A DNA stretch of 64,000 nt from SHAN690 sp038131955 (GTDB lineage: Bacteria > Bacteroidota > Bacteroidia > Flavobacteriales_G > Salibacteraceae), in assembly GCA_038131955.1 (NCBI GenBank), contig JAYPQK010000001.1, forward strand, positions 484,214 through 548,213. The letters run 5' to 3'. A program made the translations under genes and the position numbers. Below, in pieces: positions 1 through 8,893 of the stretch. Every line of letters begins with the position of its first letter. Position 1 is the first letter of the stretch. Under the pieces are notes generated by a model, which did not search any database, was not told the DNA's origin, and saw only the letters and a program-made list of their open reading frames with translations.

Positions 1-2745
1 CCCGAACCATCCAAGTAGAGGGTTAGGTTGTTGGTGAATACCGTTGGCAGGATCACGTCTTCGACCGTGATGATGACCTCGGTAGAATCCACATTTCCAT
101 GAATGTCTCTGGCAAAGAAGAGAATCGTATCAAAGCCGAGTTCGGAACAATCAAAAGTGGTCTCATCGATCCAAATGCTATCTACACCACAACTATCCCA
201 GGTCCCTGTATCGATCATGGTGTAGTCGATCGTGTCCGCACCGTTTACATCCAATTGAATTGTAATGGGTTGAGTAAGCAGAGTAGGCGGAAGCGAGTCG
301 ATGATCGTGACATTGAATGAGTCTGACGACATGTTGCCGTTGACATCAATGACGGTCAGCTCTACTCCGATCACTGAACCTACATCCCCGCAATCAAAAG
401 TGTTAGGAAGCACATAGGAGGTGTCGATACCACATGCCTCATATGTTCCAGTATCGATCATCGATGGCAGTAGGATCAACTGTCCACTGTTCGCTAAGGT
501 CATGGTTGTATCTCGACCTCTGATATCGGGTGCAATCGTATCTTCTACCGTCACAACGGCGGTGTTAGAGAAAGAGTTTCCATAAATGTCAGTCACAGTC
601 AAGGTCACTGTTACGGGGCCAACGTCCCCACAGACAAAAATGCTGTCATCGAGGGCGTAGGAATCAATTCCACAATTGTCCACTGAGCCATTGTCGATCA
701 TGGAAGACGTGATCGTATCTGCGCCTGAACTATCCAGGTAGACCGTGATGTTCTGGGTGAGAACGGCGGGTCCAAGGATGTCTAGAATGTATAGGTCGAC
801 CAGTTGGCTGTCTGCATTTCCATTCACATCTTCAACATAGAACAGAGTAGTGATCGTATCACCGTGTCCGGAGCAATCGAAGAAGGTAGTGTCGATGGTC
901 ATCACTGCTATACCGCATGCGTCGAATGTTGCCGTGTCAACATGGCTTGCGGTAATGGTAAGGGAACCGGTTGAGTCAAGGTAAACCGGAGAGTTCTGTA
1001 TGGCAATAGTTGGCGCCAAGGTGTCGAACACCTGAACGTACGCATGAGCGGTGTCGAAGTTTCCTGAACTATCGGTTACCGTAAGAACGATCTGGAAAGG
1101 TGCCCCTACGTCGCTACAGTCATATAGGCTGTCATTCAATACCCAAGATTCGATGGCGCAGTTGTCCGTCGAGCCGTTGTTCACATCCCCAGTGGCGGAT
1201 AGGCTCGCATTACCCAGTACGTCCAAGTAAAGAACATGGCTGGTCACGGCATTCGCAACCGGTGAAATCGTATCGAGAACCGTAACAATGGCAGTATTGG
1301 ATGAAGTATTTCCAAACACATCCACCGCGGTCAGGGTAACTGTGATCGGAGTATTCCAGCTAGCACAACTGAAGTCGGTAGAATCGAGGTACATGGTGTC
1401 AATGCCACAAGCGTCGGTTGTGCCATTGTCGATATCGATCGCGGTGATACTGGACGCCCCAGAAGCATCAAGGTATACGGTCGTGTTTTGTGTCATGACG
1501 TTGGGTGGTGTTGTGTCCAAGACGGTCACCCAAGTGGTCGCTGTGTTGGAATTGCCTGATGGATCCACACCGGTCAGCGTAGCAAGGAAGGTGCTCGAAT
1601 GATTATTACAATCAAAATTGAACGTATCGAGAGAATAGGTGATCCCGCAAGCGTCATATGAAGCGGAGTCGACCTCGGCGGTACTCAAGGTGTATTGACC
1701 ATTGACGTCCAAATACACAGTCAATGAATCGAAGCTATACATTTCAGGAGCCGTTTGATCCAATACCGTCACGTAAGCGTGTGCTGTATCTAAATTGCCG
1801 TTAACGTCGGTGACGGTTTGCACGATCTGCACCGGGCTACTCACATCCGCACAATCGAACGATGTGATATCGAGGGCAATGGACTGAATGGCGCAGTTAT
1901 CCGTTGAGCCATTTTCCGCTGAATCGTTGGTGATGGTTGCGTTGCCGAAGGTGTCAAGTACCACGGTAATGTTCTGGGTAACCACGTTTGGAAGAACCGT
2001 ATCGAGTACGGTAACTACGGCCGTTGCGCTGTCGGTATTGCCGTTCAGATCTGTCGCTGTGAGCGTCACAGTAACTGATGTCCCAACATCTGAGCAATCA
2101 AAAGTGGAGATGTCGATGACCAAGGGCTGAAGTCCACAGGCATCGGATGTGCCGTTGTCAATGTCACCTGGAAGAATGGAGGCGTTTCCTGAGGCGTCGA
2201 GCCAAATGTTCATGTTCTGCGTTACCACATCCGGCAATACCGTGTCGAGGATCGTGACAAAGGTGGAGTCCGTTCGGCTATTACCCGATGGGTCCGTTGC
2301 CGTTGCGTAGACAAAAAAGGAAGTACCATGGCCGGAGCAGTCAAACGCGGATGTGTCAAGAGTTACAGACCAGCCGCATGCATCGAAAGTGGAAATCAGC
2401 ACGTCACTTGTGTCAAGCGTGTAGGTTCCAGTTATGGCATCCAAGTATACTGTCAGTGAGTCCAAGGTCAGGATGTGTGGAGCCGTTGTATCTACTACGC
2501 TTGTCCAAACATGTGCCGTATCAAAATTTCCCGATGAATCGGTTACGGTTTGCACTAGGAAGAAGATTCCTATGTCGCTACAATCAAATGTGGTATTGTC
2601 TAGCGCAATACTTGCGATGCCGCAAGCGTCTGTTGATCCTGCGTCGGCTGAATCATTTGAAATAGTGGCGGCCCCGCTCGCAGAGTCAAGAACAATAGTA
2701 AGGGGTGAAATGGCTATTGAAGGCTTGATAGTGTCAGAATAGATA
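1..2745 (-). repeat. Tandem array of ~243-bp Ig/HYR-like coding repeats in (ABC)n order
   Basis: Eleven complete repeats and part of a twelfth, each about 80 codons, tile this stretch. Each has a DxxxP opening, a YLD strand, a DACG or DNCA motif and an FDCSD motif. The units fall into three types that recur in order: type A (NDSAxxGSTDxCAI with NxDTAHAY), type B (SLTVYLD with STFDACG and FDCSGHG) and type C (VVTQN with DIDNGTxDACG). The order A-B-C is clear through the first two or three cycles and less clear toward the left edge. Confidence 0.85.
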
Positions 2746-4169
2746 CTGAACGTGTCGATTTGGGCGCACCCAAACGTGTCAGTAGAAGTAACAAAATAGG
2801 CGCCAGGGCTAAGAGATGAAATGGCAGGAGTAGTGGCGCCTGTTGACCAAAGGAAGGTATTCCCCGAAGTAGCATTGTCAGGAGTGACAACGATGCTGCC
2901 GTCTAGGCTGCCCGCACATGATTCATGATCGATGGTAGATGAGAAGCTTTCACGTACGATGATGGCGCCAAACCCATTCGTTCCGCCTGGGATGTAATTG
3001 AGGGGGGCTCCACAGCTATAAAGCCATGACGCGCCGAGCGTGAAATAGTAAAGCCCAGGTGTGGAAGGAGCTGTAAATGAAGTAGAAAAGCTGCTTGAAC
3101 AATTGCAATACCCACTGTAACTTTGAACACAGGTGCCCCATTCCCCAGCAATTCCTACGTAGGTTTGAGTGATACAACCTGGGCATGCAGTTCCTCCTGT
3201 TGCAATAGAATAATTGAAGCTGAGGGTTACTGTTTGACCAGGACTGACATAGGCTGTATTATTTCCCGTGCCAGCAATATTAACAGAGCTAATCGTATGA
3301 AGTCGACTCAAAGGATTACTAGAGAAGGTTGTTGGGATCGTTGGGAAAATACATTGGGCGAAGGAGATGTCAACAGATCCATTTCCTGATTGAAAGCCTT
3401 GAGTGTGGGTAATGTTGGTGCTTCCGGTGACGGTGTAGCTGCTTCCGCCGCCACCGCCGCCCCATGAGCCGCCGCCACCGCCATAATAGCCGCCTCCTGC
3501 GCCACCGCCACTAGTTCCGAGAGCTCCAGCTCCTCCAGAACCTAGGCCACCGGCGCCACCAACATTGTACCCAGGCCATTGTCCTCCTGCACCACCGGCA
3601 GTTGGTGTTCCTCCTTCCCCTCTAGAGACGTGGTTGGGGTTGTTGTTGGATTCTCCGTTTGCACCAGTGAGCCCTCCACCATTTCCTCCGTCATCTCCTG
3701 TTCCATAATTTGCTGCAGCGCCTCCCGCTCCGCCAGCCACGAGTATTCTATTAGCTAATGCCGTGCTGCCTGCGCGAATGTCTGTTGCTCCACCACCACC
3801 ACCACCTGAGTAGGATGAGAAAAACGCTCCATTGCCCCCTCCATTAAAACCGCCTGCACCCCCGGCGCCTAAGGCACCCGTATTGCCGGTGCCACCAACA
3901 TATATATACAGGGTTTGACCGGGAGTGACCGGTATGTCAGCTTGAACGCGGCCACCTAGACCGCCAATGTGTGCTGTTGTTGATCCTGCATAATAGGAGT
4001 TGCCACCTGCAGCTCCTCGCGCATCTACAGTAATGGACGTTATCCCACTAGGTACGACAAAGGTCTGAACCCCCCCAGTGTAGTTATAGGTCTGTGTGAT
4101 TTGACCCAAAGAAACACTAGCGATCAACAGGAGAATAAAGGGTAGGGAGTGGCGTATAATTCTTTCCAC
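1..4169 (-). CDS. Giant secreted adhesin-like repeat protein (5' part; runs off the left edge)
   Basis: An open frame of about 1,389 codons starts at GTG 4169 and is still open at base 1. GTG is the only plausible start: no in-frame ATG precedes the signal peptide (hydrophobic run about residues 8-22, cleavage likely after SVSLG). Domains in order: a glycine-rich region (about residues 35-260, many GGxGG runs); a Cys-containing domain; one SprB-like repeat (motif FLWSTGATTPAISSLSPG); then about twelve Ig/HYR-like repeats of about 80 residues with motifs YLDxSG, DACGI, FDCSD and DxxGN. Two conserved Cys per repeat suggest one disulfide in each. Proteins built like this in Bacteroidota are usually cell-surface adhesins exported by type IX secretion, but the C-terminal sorting domain would lie outside the window. 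The frame was checked at both ends and in the middle. It is transcribed away from nrdBA and separated from it by a terminator. Surface role is inferred. Confidence 0.88.
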   Translation of the reverse strand, partial: MERIIRHSLPFILLLIASVSLGQITQTYNYTGGVQTFVVPSGITSITVDARGAAGGNSYYAGSTTAHIGGLGGRVQADIPVTPGQTLYIYVGGTGNTGALGAGGAGGFNGGGNGAFFSSYSGGGGGGATDIRAGSTALANRILVAGGAGGAAANYGTGDDGGNGGGLTGANGESNNNPNHVSRGEGGTPTAGGAGGQWPGYNVGGAGGLGSGGAGALGTSGGGAGGGYYGGGGGSWGGGGGGSSYTVTGSTNITHTQGFQSGNGSVDISFAQCIFPTIPTTFSSNPLSRLHTISSVNIAGTGNNTAYVSPGQTVTLSFNYSIATGGTACPGCITQTYVGIAGEWGTCVQSYSGYCNCSSSFSTSFTAPSTPGLYYFTLGASWLYSCGAPLNYIPGGTNGFGAIIVRESFSSTIDHESCAGSLDGSIVVTPDNATSGNTFLWSTGATTPAISSLSPGAYFVTSTDTFGCAQIDTFSIYSDTIKPSIAISPLTIVLDSASGAATISNDSADAGSTDACGIASIALDNTTFDCSDIGIFFLVQTVTDSSGNFDTAHVWTSVVDTTAPHILTLDSLTVYLDAITGTYTLDTSDVLISTFDACGWSVTLDTSAFDCSGHGTSFFVYATATDPSGNSRTDSTFVTILDTVLPDVVTQNMNIWLDASGNASILPGDIDNGTSDACGLQPLVIDISTFDCSDVGTSVTVTLTATDLNGNTDSATAVVTVLDTVLPNVVTQNITVVLDTFGNATITNDSAENGSTDNCAIQSIALDITSFDCADVSSPVQIVQTVTDVNGNLDTAHAYVTVLDQTAPEMYSFDSLTVYLDVNGQYTLSTAEVDSASYDACGITYSLDTFNFDCNNHSSTFLATLTGVDPSGNSNTATTWVTVLDTTPPNVMTQNTTVYLDASGASSITAIDIDNGTTDACGIDTMYLDSTDFSCASWNTPITVTLTAVDVFGNTSSNTAIVTVLDTISPVANAVTSHVLYLDVLGNASLSATGDVNNGSTDNCAIESWVLNDSLYDCSDVGAPFQIVLTVTDSSGNFDTAHAYVQVFDTLAPTIAIQNSPVYLDSTGSLTITASHVDTATFDACGIAVMTIDTTFFDCSGHGDTITTLFYVEDVNGNADSQLVDLYILDILGPAVLTQNITVYLDSSGADTITSSMIDNGSVDNCGIDSYALDDSIFVCGDVGPVTVTLTVTDIYGNSFSNTAVVTVEDTIAPDIRGRDTTMTLANSGQLILLPSMIDTGTYEACGIDTSYVLPNTFDCGDVGSVIGVELTVIDVNGNMSSDSFNVTIIDSLPPTLLTQPITIQLDVNGADTIDYTMIDTGTWDSCGVDSIWIDETTFDCSELGFDTILFFARDIHGNVDSTEVIITVEDVILPTVFTNNLTLYLDGS

Positions 4170-4282
4170 AGGCGTTCGGTCACAGCTTAGGTATGATGAA
4201 AGTACGGTGTTTTTATCTAATTGGTTGGTGTTCAGGCTAAATTTAACCTTTGCATGACCTTGTTCGTCGAAGGATGAATCAT

Positions 4283-4313
4283 AAAAAAAGCCTGGCCGAT
4301 CGGTCAGGCTTTT
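4283..4313 (-). terminator. Rho-independent terminator after nrdA
   Basis: A stem of AGCCTGACC and GGCCAGGCT around GATC is followed on the minus strand by seven T. It lies 20 bases past the nrdA stop and ahead of the adhesin start, so it separates the two minus-strand transcripts. Confidence 0.85.
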
Positions 4314-4332
4314 GTTTTTGCTAGTGGAAAGA

Positions 4333-6711
4333 TCAACTTCCGCACATCTCGCAGTCGTCGGGATTATCCAGCGAACATGCGATCTCTGCCTCGCGCTGCT
4401 CCTTGCTTACCTCGTCCTGAGGTGCCGCCTTTGCCGTTGGCTCAGCTAGTGCAGCCTTGTCAAGCGTAAACTTGATCGCGTCGCGTGCCGCCTTCGTGCG
4501 GAGGTAGTACATACCGGTTTTCAAACCGGCCTTCCAACCGTAGAAGTGCATCGAAGTCAACTTCGCGAAATTAGCATCTTCCATAAAGATGTTGAGCGAC
4601 TGGCTTTGATCAACGTATGCGCCACGATCAGCGGCCAAATCGATGATCACACGCTGGCTGATCTCCCAAGCGGTCTTGTACAATTCCTTGATGTTGTCAG
4701 GAATCTCATCGATGTTTTGTACAGATCCGTTGGCTGCGATGAGCTTATTCTTCAACGTATCGTTCCAAATACCGAGCTTGACCAAGTCGCGCATCAGATG
4801 CTTGTTCACCACTACGAACTCACCTGAAAGTGTGCGTCGGGTGTAGATATTCGAAGTATAAGGCTCGATGCACTCGTTGTTTCCGAGGATCTGGCTTGTA
4901 GACGCCGTAGGCATTGGAGCCAACAACAAGGAGTTACGCACACCGTGTTCCTTGATTTCTTCGCGAAGCACATCCCACTCCCACAAGTCGGTTGCCTGCA
5001 CACCCCAAAGGTCTTGCTGGAATTTACCTTGTGAAATTGGAGAACCTTCGTAAGACTCATATGGTCCATGCTCCTTGGCGAGGTCCTTAGATGCGGTCAA
5101 GGCTGCATAATAGATCGTTTCGAAAACCTGCTTGTTCAGCAACTTCGCCTCTTCGCTGTCGAAAGGGAAGCGCATCAGGATGAAGGCATCTGCCAATCCT
5201 TGCACGCCCAATCCGATCGGACGGTGACGCATGTTGGAGTTCTTCGCCTCTGGTACAGGATAATAGTTGCGGTCGATGATCTTGTTCAAGTTCTTCGTCG
5301 CCACGTAGGTGATGTCAAAGAGCTTGTTGAAGTCGAACTTGCCGTCCTTCACAAACATCGGAAGAGCGATCGACGCTAGGTTACAAACTGCTACCTCGTC
5401 TGGAGCTGTGTACTCGATGATCTCCGTACAGAGGTTGGACGACTTGATCGTACCCAAGTTCTGCTGGTTTGACTTCGAGTTAGCCGCATCCTTGTAGAGC
5501 ATGTAAGGCGTACCGGTCTCGATCTGTGATTCTAGGATCTTGAACCAAAGCTCCTGGGCTTTGATGGTCTTCTTGCCTTTTCCTTCTTTCTCGTACTTGG
5601 TGTAGAGCTTCTCAAACGCCTTTCCATGGCAATCTGCCAAGCCTGGACATTCGTCAGGACACATCAAGGTCCAGTCTCCTCCCTCTTCTACTCGCTTCAT
5701 GAATAGATCCGGGATCCAAAGTGCGTAGAACAAGTCTCTCGCACGTTGCTCTTCCTTTCCGTGGTTCTTCTTCAGATCGAGGAAGTCGAAGATATCTGCG
5801 TGCCACGGCTCTACGTAGATCGCGAATGAACCCTTACGCTTACCTCCCCCTTGGTCTACGTAACGAGCTGTATCGTTGAATACACGGAGCATTGGAACGA
5901 TGCCGTTGCTGGTTCCGTTCGTGCCTCGGATGTAAGATCCTGTTGCGCGAATGTCATGGATCGACAGACCGATACCACCTGCGCTCTGCGAGATCTTTGC
6001 GCACTGACTTAGCGTATCGTAGATGCCTGTGATGCTGTCGTCCTTCATGGTCAACAGGAAGCAAGAAGACATTTGTGGTTTCGGTGTTCCCGAGTTGAAC
6101 AAGGTTGGAGTTGCATGAGTGAACCAACGCTGACTCATCAGATCATAAGTTTCGATCGCTGCGTCGATATCCTCCTTGTGGATACCAATGGCGACACGCA
6201 TCAACATGTGCTGTGGACGCTCTACGATCTTGCCGTCGATCTTCAATAGATACGAACGCTCTAAGGTTTTGAAACCGAAGAAGTCGTATCCGAAGTCGCG
6301 GTCATAAATGATATGACTATCGAGCTGCTCGGCGTTGTCCATGATGATCTTGTACACGTCATCAGCGACCATTGGAGCCTTCTTGCCGGTATGAGAGTCT
6401 ACATAGTTGTAGAGCATGTCGATGGTTGCAGAGAAAGATTTCTCCGTGTTCTTGTGCAGGTTTGAAACTGCAATTCGGGATGCCAACGCCGCATAGTCAG
6501 GGTGCGTGGTGGTCATGGAAGCAGCGGTCTCTGCTGCCAAGTCGTCCAATTGCGTGGTTGCTACACCTTCGTAAAGGCCTTCGATGACCTTCATCGAGAT
6601 CTTGACGGGGTCAACGCTGGCGTGAAGGCCATAACAGAGCTTCTTGATACGGGCAGTGATCTTGTCGAACTTCACTGCCTCGGTACGACCGTCTCTTTTT
6701 ACTACGTACAT
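4333..6711 (-). CDS. nrdA: Ribonucleoside-diphosphate reductase, large (alpha) subunit, class Ia
   Basis: Reduces ribonucleoside diphosphates to deoxyribonucleotides together with NrdB; cytoplasmic. The 792-residue protein is full length for the family. An ATP-cone (about residues 1-90, MYVVKRDGRTE) gives the allosteric activity site. Active-site residues are visible: Cys217 (SSCFLL), Asn426/Cys428/Glu430 (NLCTEI) and Cys443. The C-terminal CEMC pair (Cys787 and Cys790) is the shuttle dithiol that passes electrons from thioredoxin or glutaredoxin. The motif PMPTASTSQI is also conserved. It lies 45 bases downstream of nrdB on the same strand, so the two are almost certainly one operon. Identification is secure. 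Confidence 0.97.
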   Translation of the reverse strand: MYVVKRDGRTEAVKFDKITARIKKLCYGLHASVDPVKISMKVIEGLYEGVATTQLDDLAAETAASMTTTHPDYAALASRIAVSNLHKNTEKSFSATIDMLYNYVDSHTGKKAPMVADDVYKIIMDNAEQLDSHIIYDRDFGYDFFGFKTLERSYLLKIDGKIVERPQHMLMRVAIGIHKEDIDAAIETYDLMSQRWFTHATPTLFNSGTPKPQMSSCFLLTMKDDSITGIYDTLSQCAKISQSAGGIGLSIHDIRATGSYIRGTNGTSNGIVPMLRVFNDTARYVDQGGGKRKGSFAIYVEPWHADIFDFLDLKKNHGKEEQRARDLFYALWIPDLFMKRVEEGGDWTLMCPDECPGLADCHGKAFEKLYTKYEKEGKGKKTIKAQELWFKILESQIETGTPYMLYKDAANSKSNQQNLGTIKSSNLCTEIIEYTAPDEVAVCNLASIALPMFVKDGKFDFNKLFDITYVATKNLNKIIDRNYYPVPEAKNSNMRHRPIGLGVQGLADAFILMRFPFDSEEAKLLNKQVFETIYYAALTASKDLAKEHGPYESYEGSPISQGKFQQDLWGVQATDLWEWDVLREEIKEHGVRNSLLLAPMPTASTSQILGNNECIEPYTSNIYTRRTLSGEFVVVNKHLMRDLVKLGIWNDTLKNKLIAANGSVQNIDEIPDNIKELYKTAWEISQRVIIDLAADRGAYVDQSQSLNIFMEDANFAKLTSMHFYGWKAGLKTGMYYLRTKAARDAIKFTLDKAALAEPTAKAAPQDEVSKEQREAEIACSLDNPDDCEMCGS

Positions 6712-6756
6712 GAGTTGAGGATTATTGAGGGTTTATGCTTAGGAAGTAGGATTTCG

Positions 6757-7812
6757 TTAAAAGTCTTCGTCGAGCTTGAATACTTGATTGTCTGATCCGC
6801 CGGCTACACCAGACTTCTGGTATTCTGCCACGCGCTTTTCGAAGAAGTTGGTCTTGCCTTGGAGAGAGATCATCTCCATGAAGTCAAATGGGTTGGTACT
6901 GTTATACACCTTGTCGCAACCGAGTTCCGCTAGCAAGCGGTCAGCAACGAATTCGATGTACTGCTGCATGAGCTTCGCATTCATTCCGATCAGCGATACA
7001 GGGAGTGCATCCGTTACAAACTCCTTTTCGATCTCAACCGCATCTTCGATGATCTTGGTTACGGTCTCTTTAGGAAGCTTGTTGATCAAGTGTTCGTTAT
7101 AAAGCAGGCAGGCGAAGTCGCAGTGCATGCCTTCGTCACGAGAGATGAGTTCGTTAGAGAAGCTGAGTCCTGGCATCAATCCGCGCTTCTTCAACCAGAA
7201 AATAGAGCAGAACGAACCAGAGAAGAAGATGCCTTCGACAGCAGCAAAGGCTACGAGTCGCTCGGCAAAAGAACCTTCATCGATCCAACGAAGGGCCCAC
7301 TCGGCTTTCTTCTTGACGCAGTCGATCGTTTCGATCGCGTTGAAGAGCTTGTCTTTCTCTTTCTTGTCTTTGATGTAGGTATCGATCAAGAGTGAGTAGG
7401 TCTCAGAGTGGATGTTTTCCATGGCGATCTGAAAACCGTAGAAGAACTTTGCTTCTGTGTACTGAACTTCAGCCACAAAGTTCTCGGCCAAGTTCTCATT
7501 GACGATTCCATCACTCGCGGCGAAGAAGGCCAAAACGTGCTTTATGAAGTAGCGCTCGTCGTCGTTCAACTTGTGCTCCCAATCGTGGAGGTCCGGACCC
7601 AGGTCGATTTCTTCTGCTGTCCAAAAACTCGCCTCTGACTTTTTATAGAAAGACCAGATGTCATCGTGTTTGATAGGGAACAGAACAAAGCGGTTGGGGT
7701 CTTCTCTTAAAATGGGTTCTTCTTGCATCTCGTTTTGGTTTTCCAGGGTTGTCTTTTCAGGCAGCACCTCATCAATGTTTGCCTCTTTTTTCGTCTTTTG
7801 AGTTTCTGCCAT
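6757..7812 (-). CDS. nrdB: Ribonucleoside-diphosphate reductase, small (beta) subunit, tyrosyl-radical type
   Basis: Houses the diiron-tyrosyl radical that starts catalysis in NrdA. All expected metal ligands can be seen: Asp101 (AASDGI), Glu132 and His135 (ENIHSETY), Glu193 (AVEGIFF), Glu227 and His230 (RDEGMH). The radical tyrosine is Tyr139, so this is a normal Tyr enzyme rather than a radical-shifted variant. The sequence strongly resembles eukaryote-type R2 (for example ISRDEG, KKRGLMPGL), as is common in Bacteroidota. About 45 N-terminal residues are low-complexity and probably disordered; the C-terminal tail should dock on NrdA. First gene of the nrdB-nrdA operon; the upstream 340 bases hold unusual stem-loops. 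Confidence 0.97.
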   Translation of the reverse strand: MAETQKTKKEANIDEVLPEKTTLENQNEMQEEPILREDPNRFVLFPIKHDDIWSFYKKSEASFWTAEEIDLGPDLHDWEHKLNDDERYFIKHVLAFFAASDGIVNENLAENFVAEVQYTEAKFFYGFQIAMENIHSETYSLLIDTYIKDKKEKDKLFNAIETIDCVKKKAEWALRWIDEGSFAERLVAFAAVEGIFFSGSFCSIFWLKKRGLMPGLSFSNELISRDEGMHCDFACLLYNEHLINKLPKETVTKIIEDAVEIEKEFVTDALPVSLIGMNAKLMQQYIEFVADRLLAELGCDKVYNSTNPFDFMEMISLQGKTNFFEKRVAEYQKSGVAGGSDNQVFKLDEDF

Positions 7813-7867
7813 GGTTCAGACTCTTAATCGTTCATTATCAGTTCAGTTAGGGGCAAAAAAGCCATAT

Positions 7868-7881
7868 TCGCACATGTGCGA
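7868..7881. promoter_or_regulatory. Perfect 14-bp palindrome upstream of nrdB
   Basis: TCGCACATGTGCGA is a perfect dyad 56 bases ahead of the nrdB start. It is framed by GCAAAAA on the left and TTTTTGC on the right, which extends the symmetry. It could be an operator for a dimeric regulator of the reductase genes or the arm of an RNA hairpin. It does not match an NrdR box that I recognise. Confidence 0.35.
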
Positions 7882-7938
7882 TTTTTGCTTAACTAGTTGG
7901 TTTTCAGAAGGTAAAAGGAAGAACTTCCTTTAGGCGTT

Positions 7939-7968
7939 GAAGGGGGCATTGCACCCCCTTCGTTTTTT
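7939..7968 (+). terminator. Strong plus-strand terminator with no obvious gene before it
   Basis: The stem GAAGGGGG pairs perfectly with CCCCCTTC over a 7-base loop and is followed by GTTTTTTCT. The T-run is on the plus-strand side only, so it cannot serve the minus-strand DUF3109 gene to its right. Confidence 0.65.
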
Positions 7969-8151
7969 CTGCTCAACAAAACTTGAGAAAAATGGCTCCC
8001 GAGTCAAACCATTTTTATTGACAATCGGCTTAGGTTTTTAACACCCGATGTGAAGTGATTTTGTTCAAAACAAAATTTCTTCAATCTTACCTCAGTGTTA
8101 ACGCAGGTTTGCCAAAAATGTGCCTGTTAATTGAGTCGGATTTGTCCGAAC

Positions 8152-8748
8152 TCATTTGGTCGTTCGGCCAATCTTACCCATTTTCAAGAGCTCCTCATCG
8201 GCCTCTTCCAACTTGGCATACCAATCCTCCCCATACTTTCGGATCAAAGCATCTTTGGTGAACTGATAAACAGGCACTTTCAGAGACTTTCCAAGCGTGC
8301 AGGCAGCGGCACAGATGTTCCATTTCTCATAATTCACCGCCTCGAATTCGTGGTATTTCTTCACCCGGATAGGATATAGATGGCAGGATACGGGTTTACG
8401 GAAGTCCGTGGCTCCTTCTTGCCAGGCCTTCTCGATGCCACATTTAGCTGTCCCGTCTTCATCAAATAGGGTGAAGGCGCATTCCTTTCCTCCTACTAAT
8501 GGAGTGACCCACTCGTCGTCTTGATCTTTGATCACTGTGCCTTGCTCTTTAATGGCAAGTATACCTTCCTCACGTAAGAAGGGTTCGATCTTCGGATAAT
8601 CACGCTCTACAATATTTACTTCTTCTTCGCTCAATGGTGCTCCCGAGTCGCCCTCCACACAGCATGAGCCTTTGCACGCGTTGAGGTCACAGACGAAGTG
8701 CTCCTCAAAAACCGCCAGGGATACGAGTTGATCGTTGATTTGAATCAT
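8152..8748 (-). CDS. DUF3109 family cysteine-rich protein
   Basis: A 198-residue soluble protein resembling the DUF3109 family, which is widespread in Bacteroidota and has no firmly known role. Conserved cysteines are obvious: CDLNACKGSCCVEGD (residues 20-34), ECAF, KCGIEKAW, and CHLYPIR with ICAAAC further on, a pattern that suggests bound zinc or an iron-sulfur cluster (inference). There is no signal peptide, so it should be cytoplasmic. It begins at ATG 8748 and stands alone between the gene-free stretch after nrdB and the divergent susC gene. Length fits the family. Confidence 0.8.
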   Translation of the reverse strand: MIQINDQLVSLAVFEEHFVCDLNACKGSCCVEGDSGAPLSEEEVNIVERDYPKIEPFLREEGILAIKEQGTVIKDQDDEWVTPLVGGKECAFTLFDEDGTAKCGIEKAWQEGATDFRKPVSCHLYPIRVKKYHEFEAVNYEKWNICAAACTLGKSLKVPVYQFTKDALIRKYGEDWYAKLEEADEELLKMGKIGRTTK

Positions 8749-8893
8749 TGAATGACGTTAGTGCAACTGGGGTGCGAAACTCATCAAATTCATCACACCT
8801 GCAGCCTCCTTAATCGAAAAAAAGTGAGGACTAATCGACGAAATATTAAAAAAATGTTATTCATTTGAAACGATAACACTTAACTATTAATCT

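Larger units (their letters stand above)
7850..7969 (+). ncRNA. Candidate small structured RNA divergent from nrdB
   Basis: Three inverted repeats follow one another: TCGCACATGTGCGA (7868-7881), AAAGGAAG-AA-CTTCCTTT (7914-7931) and GAAGGGGG-7-CCCCCTTC (7939-7961), and the last is followed by a T-run. No open frame on the plus strand here would explain a plus-strand terminator. A short noncoding transcript is one explanation. The 5' end is a guess; no family was recognised. Confidence 0.3.
7813..8151. other. Gene-free stretch between nrdB and the DUF3109 gene
   Basis: No credible coding sequence is seen in 339 bases. The left half (7868-7968) holds a perfect palindrome, an 18-base inverted repeat and a plus-strand terminator hairpin, described separately. 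The right half (7970-8151) is AT-rich with no motif recognised. The nrdBA promoter must lie near the left end, reading left. Confidence 0.7.

Noticed and set aside
99..2742. Several plus-strand open frames opposite the adhesin repeats
   Set aside because: They recur at the repeat period and mirror the coding strand, so they are shadows of the repeats.
3308..3511. Minus-strand 67-codon open frame rich in Ala
   Set aside because: It is an off-frame reading of the glycine-rich region of the adhesin; the adhesin frame is open across it.
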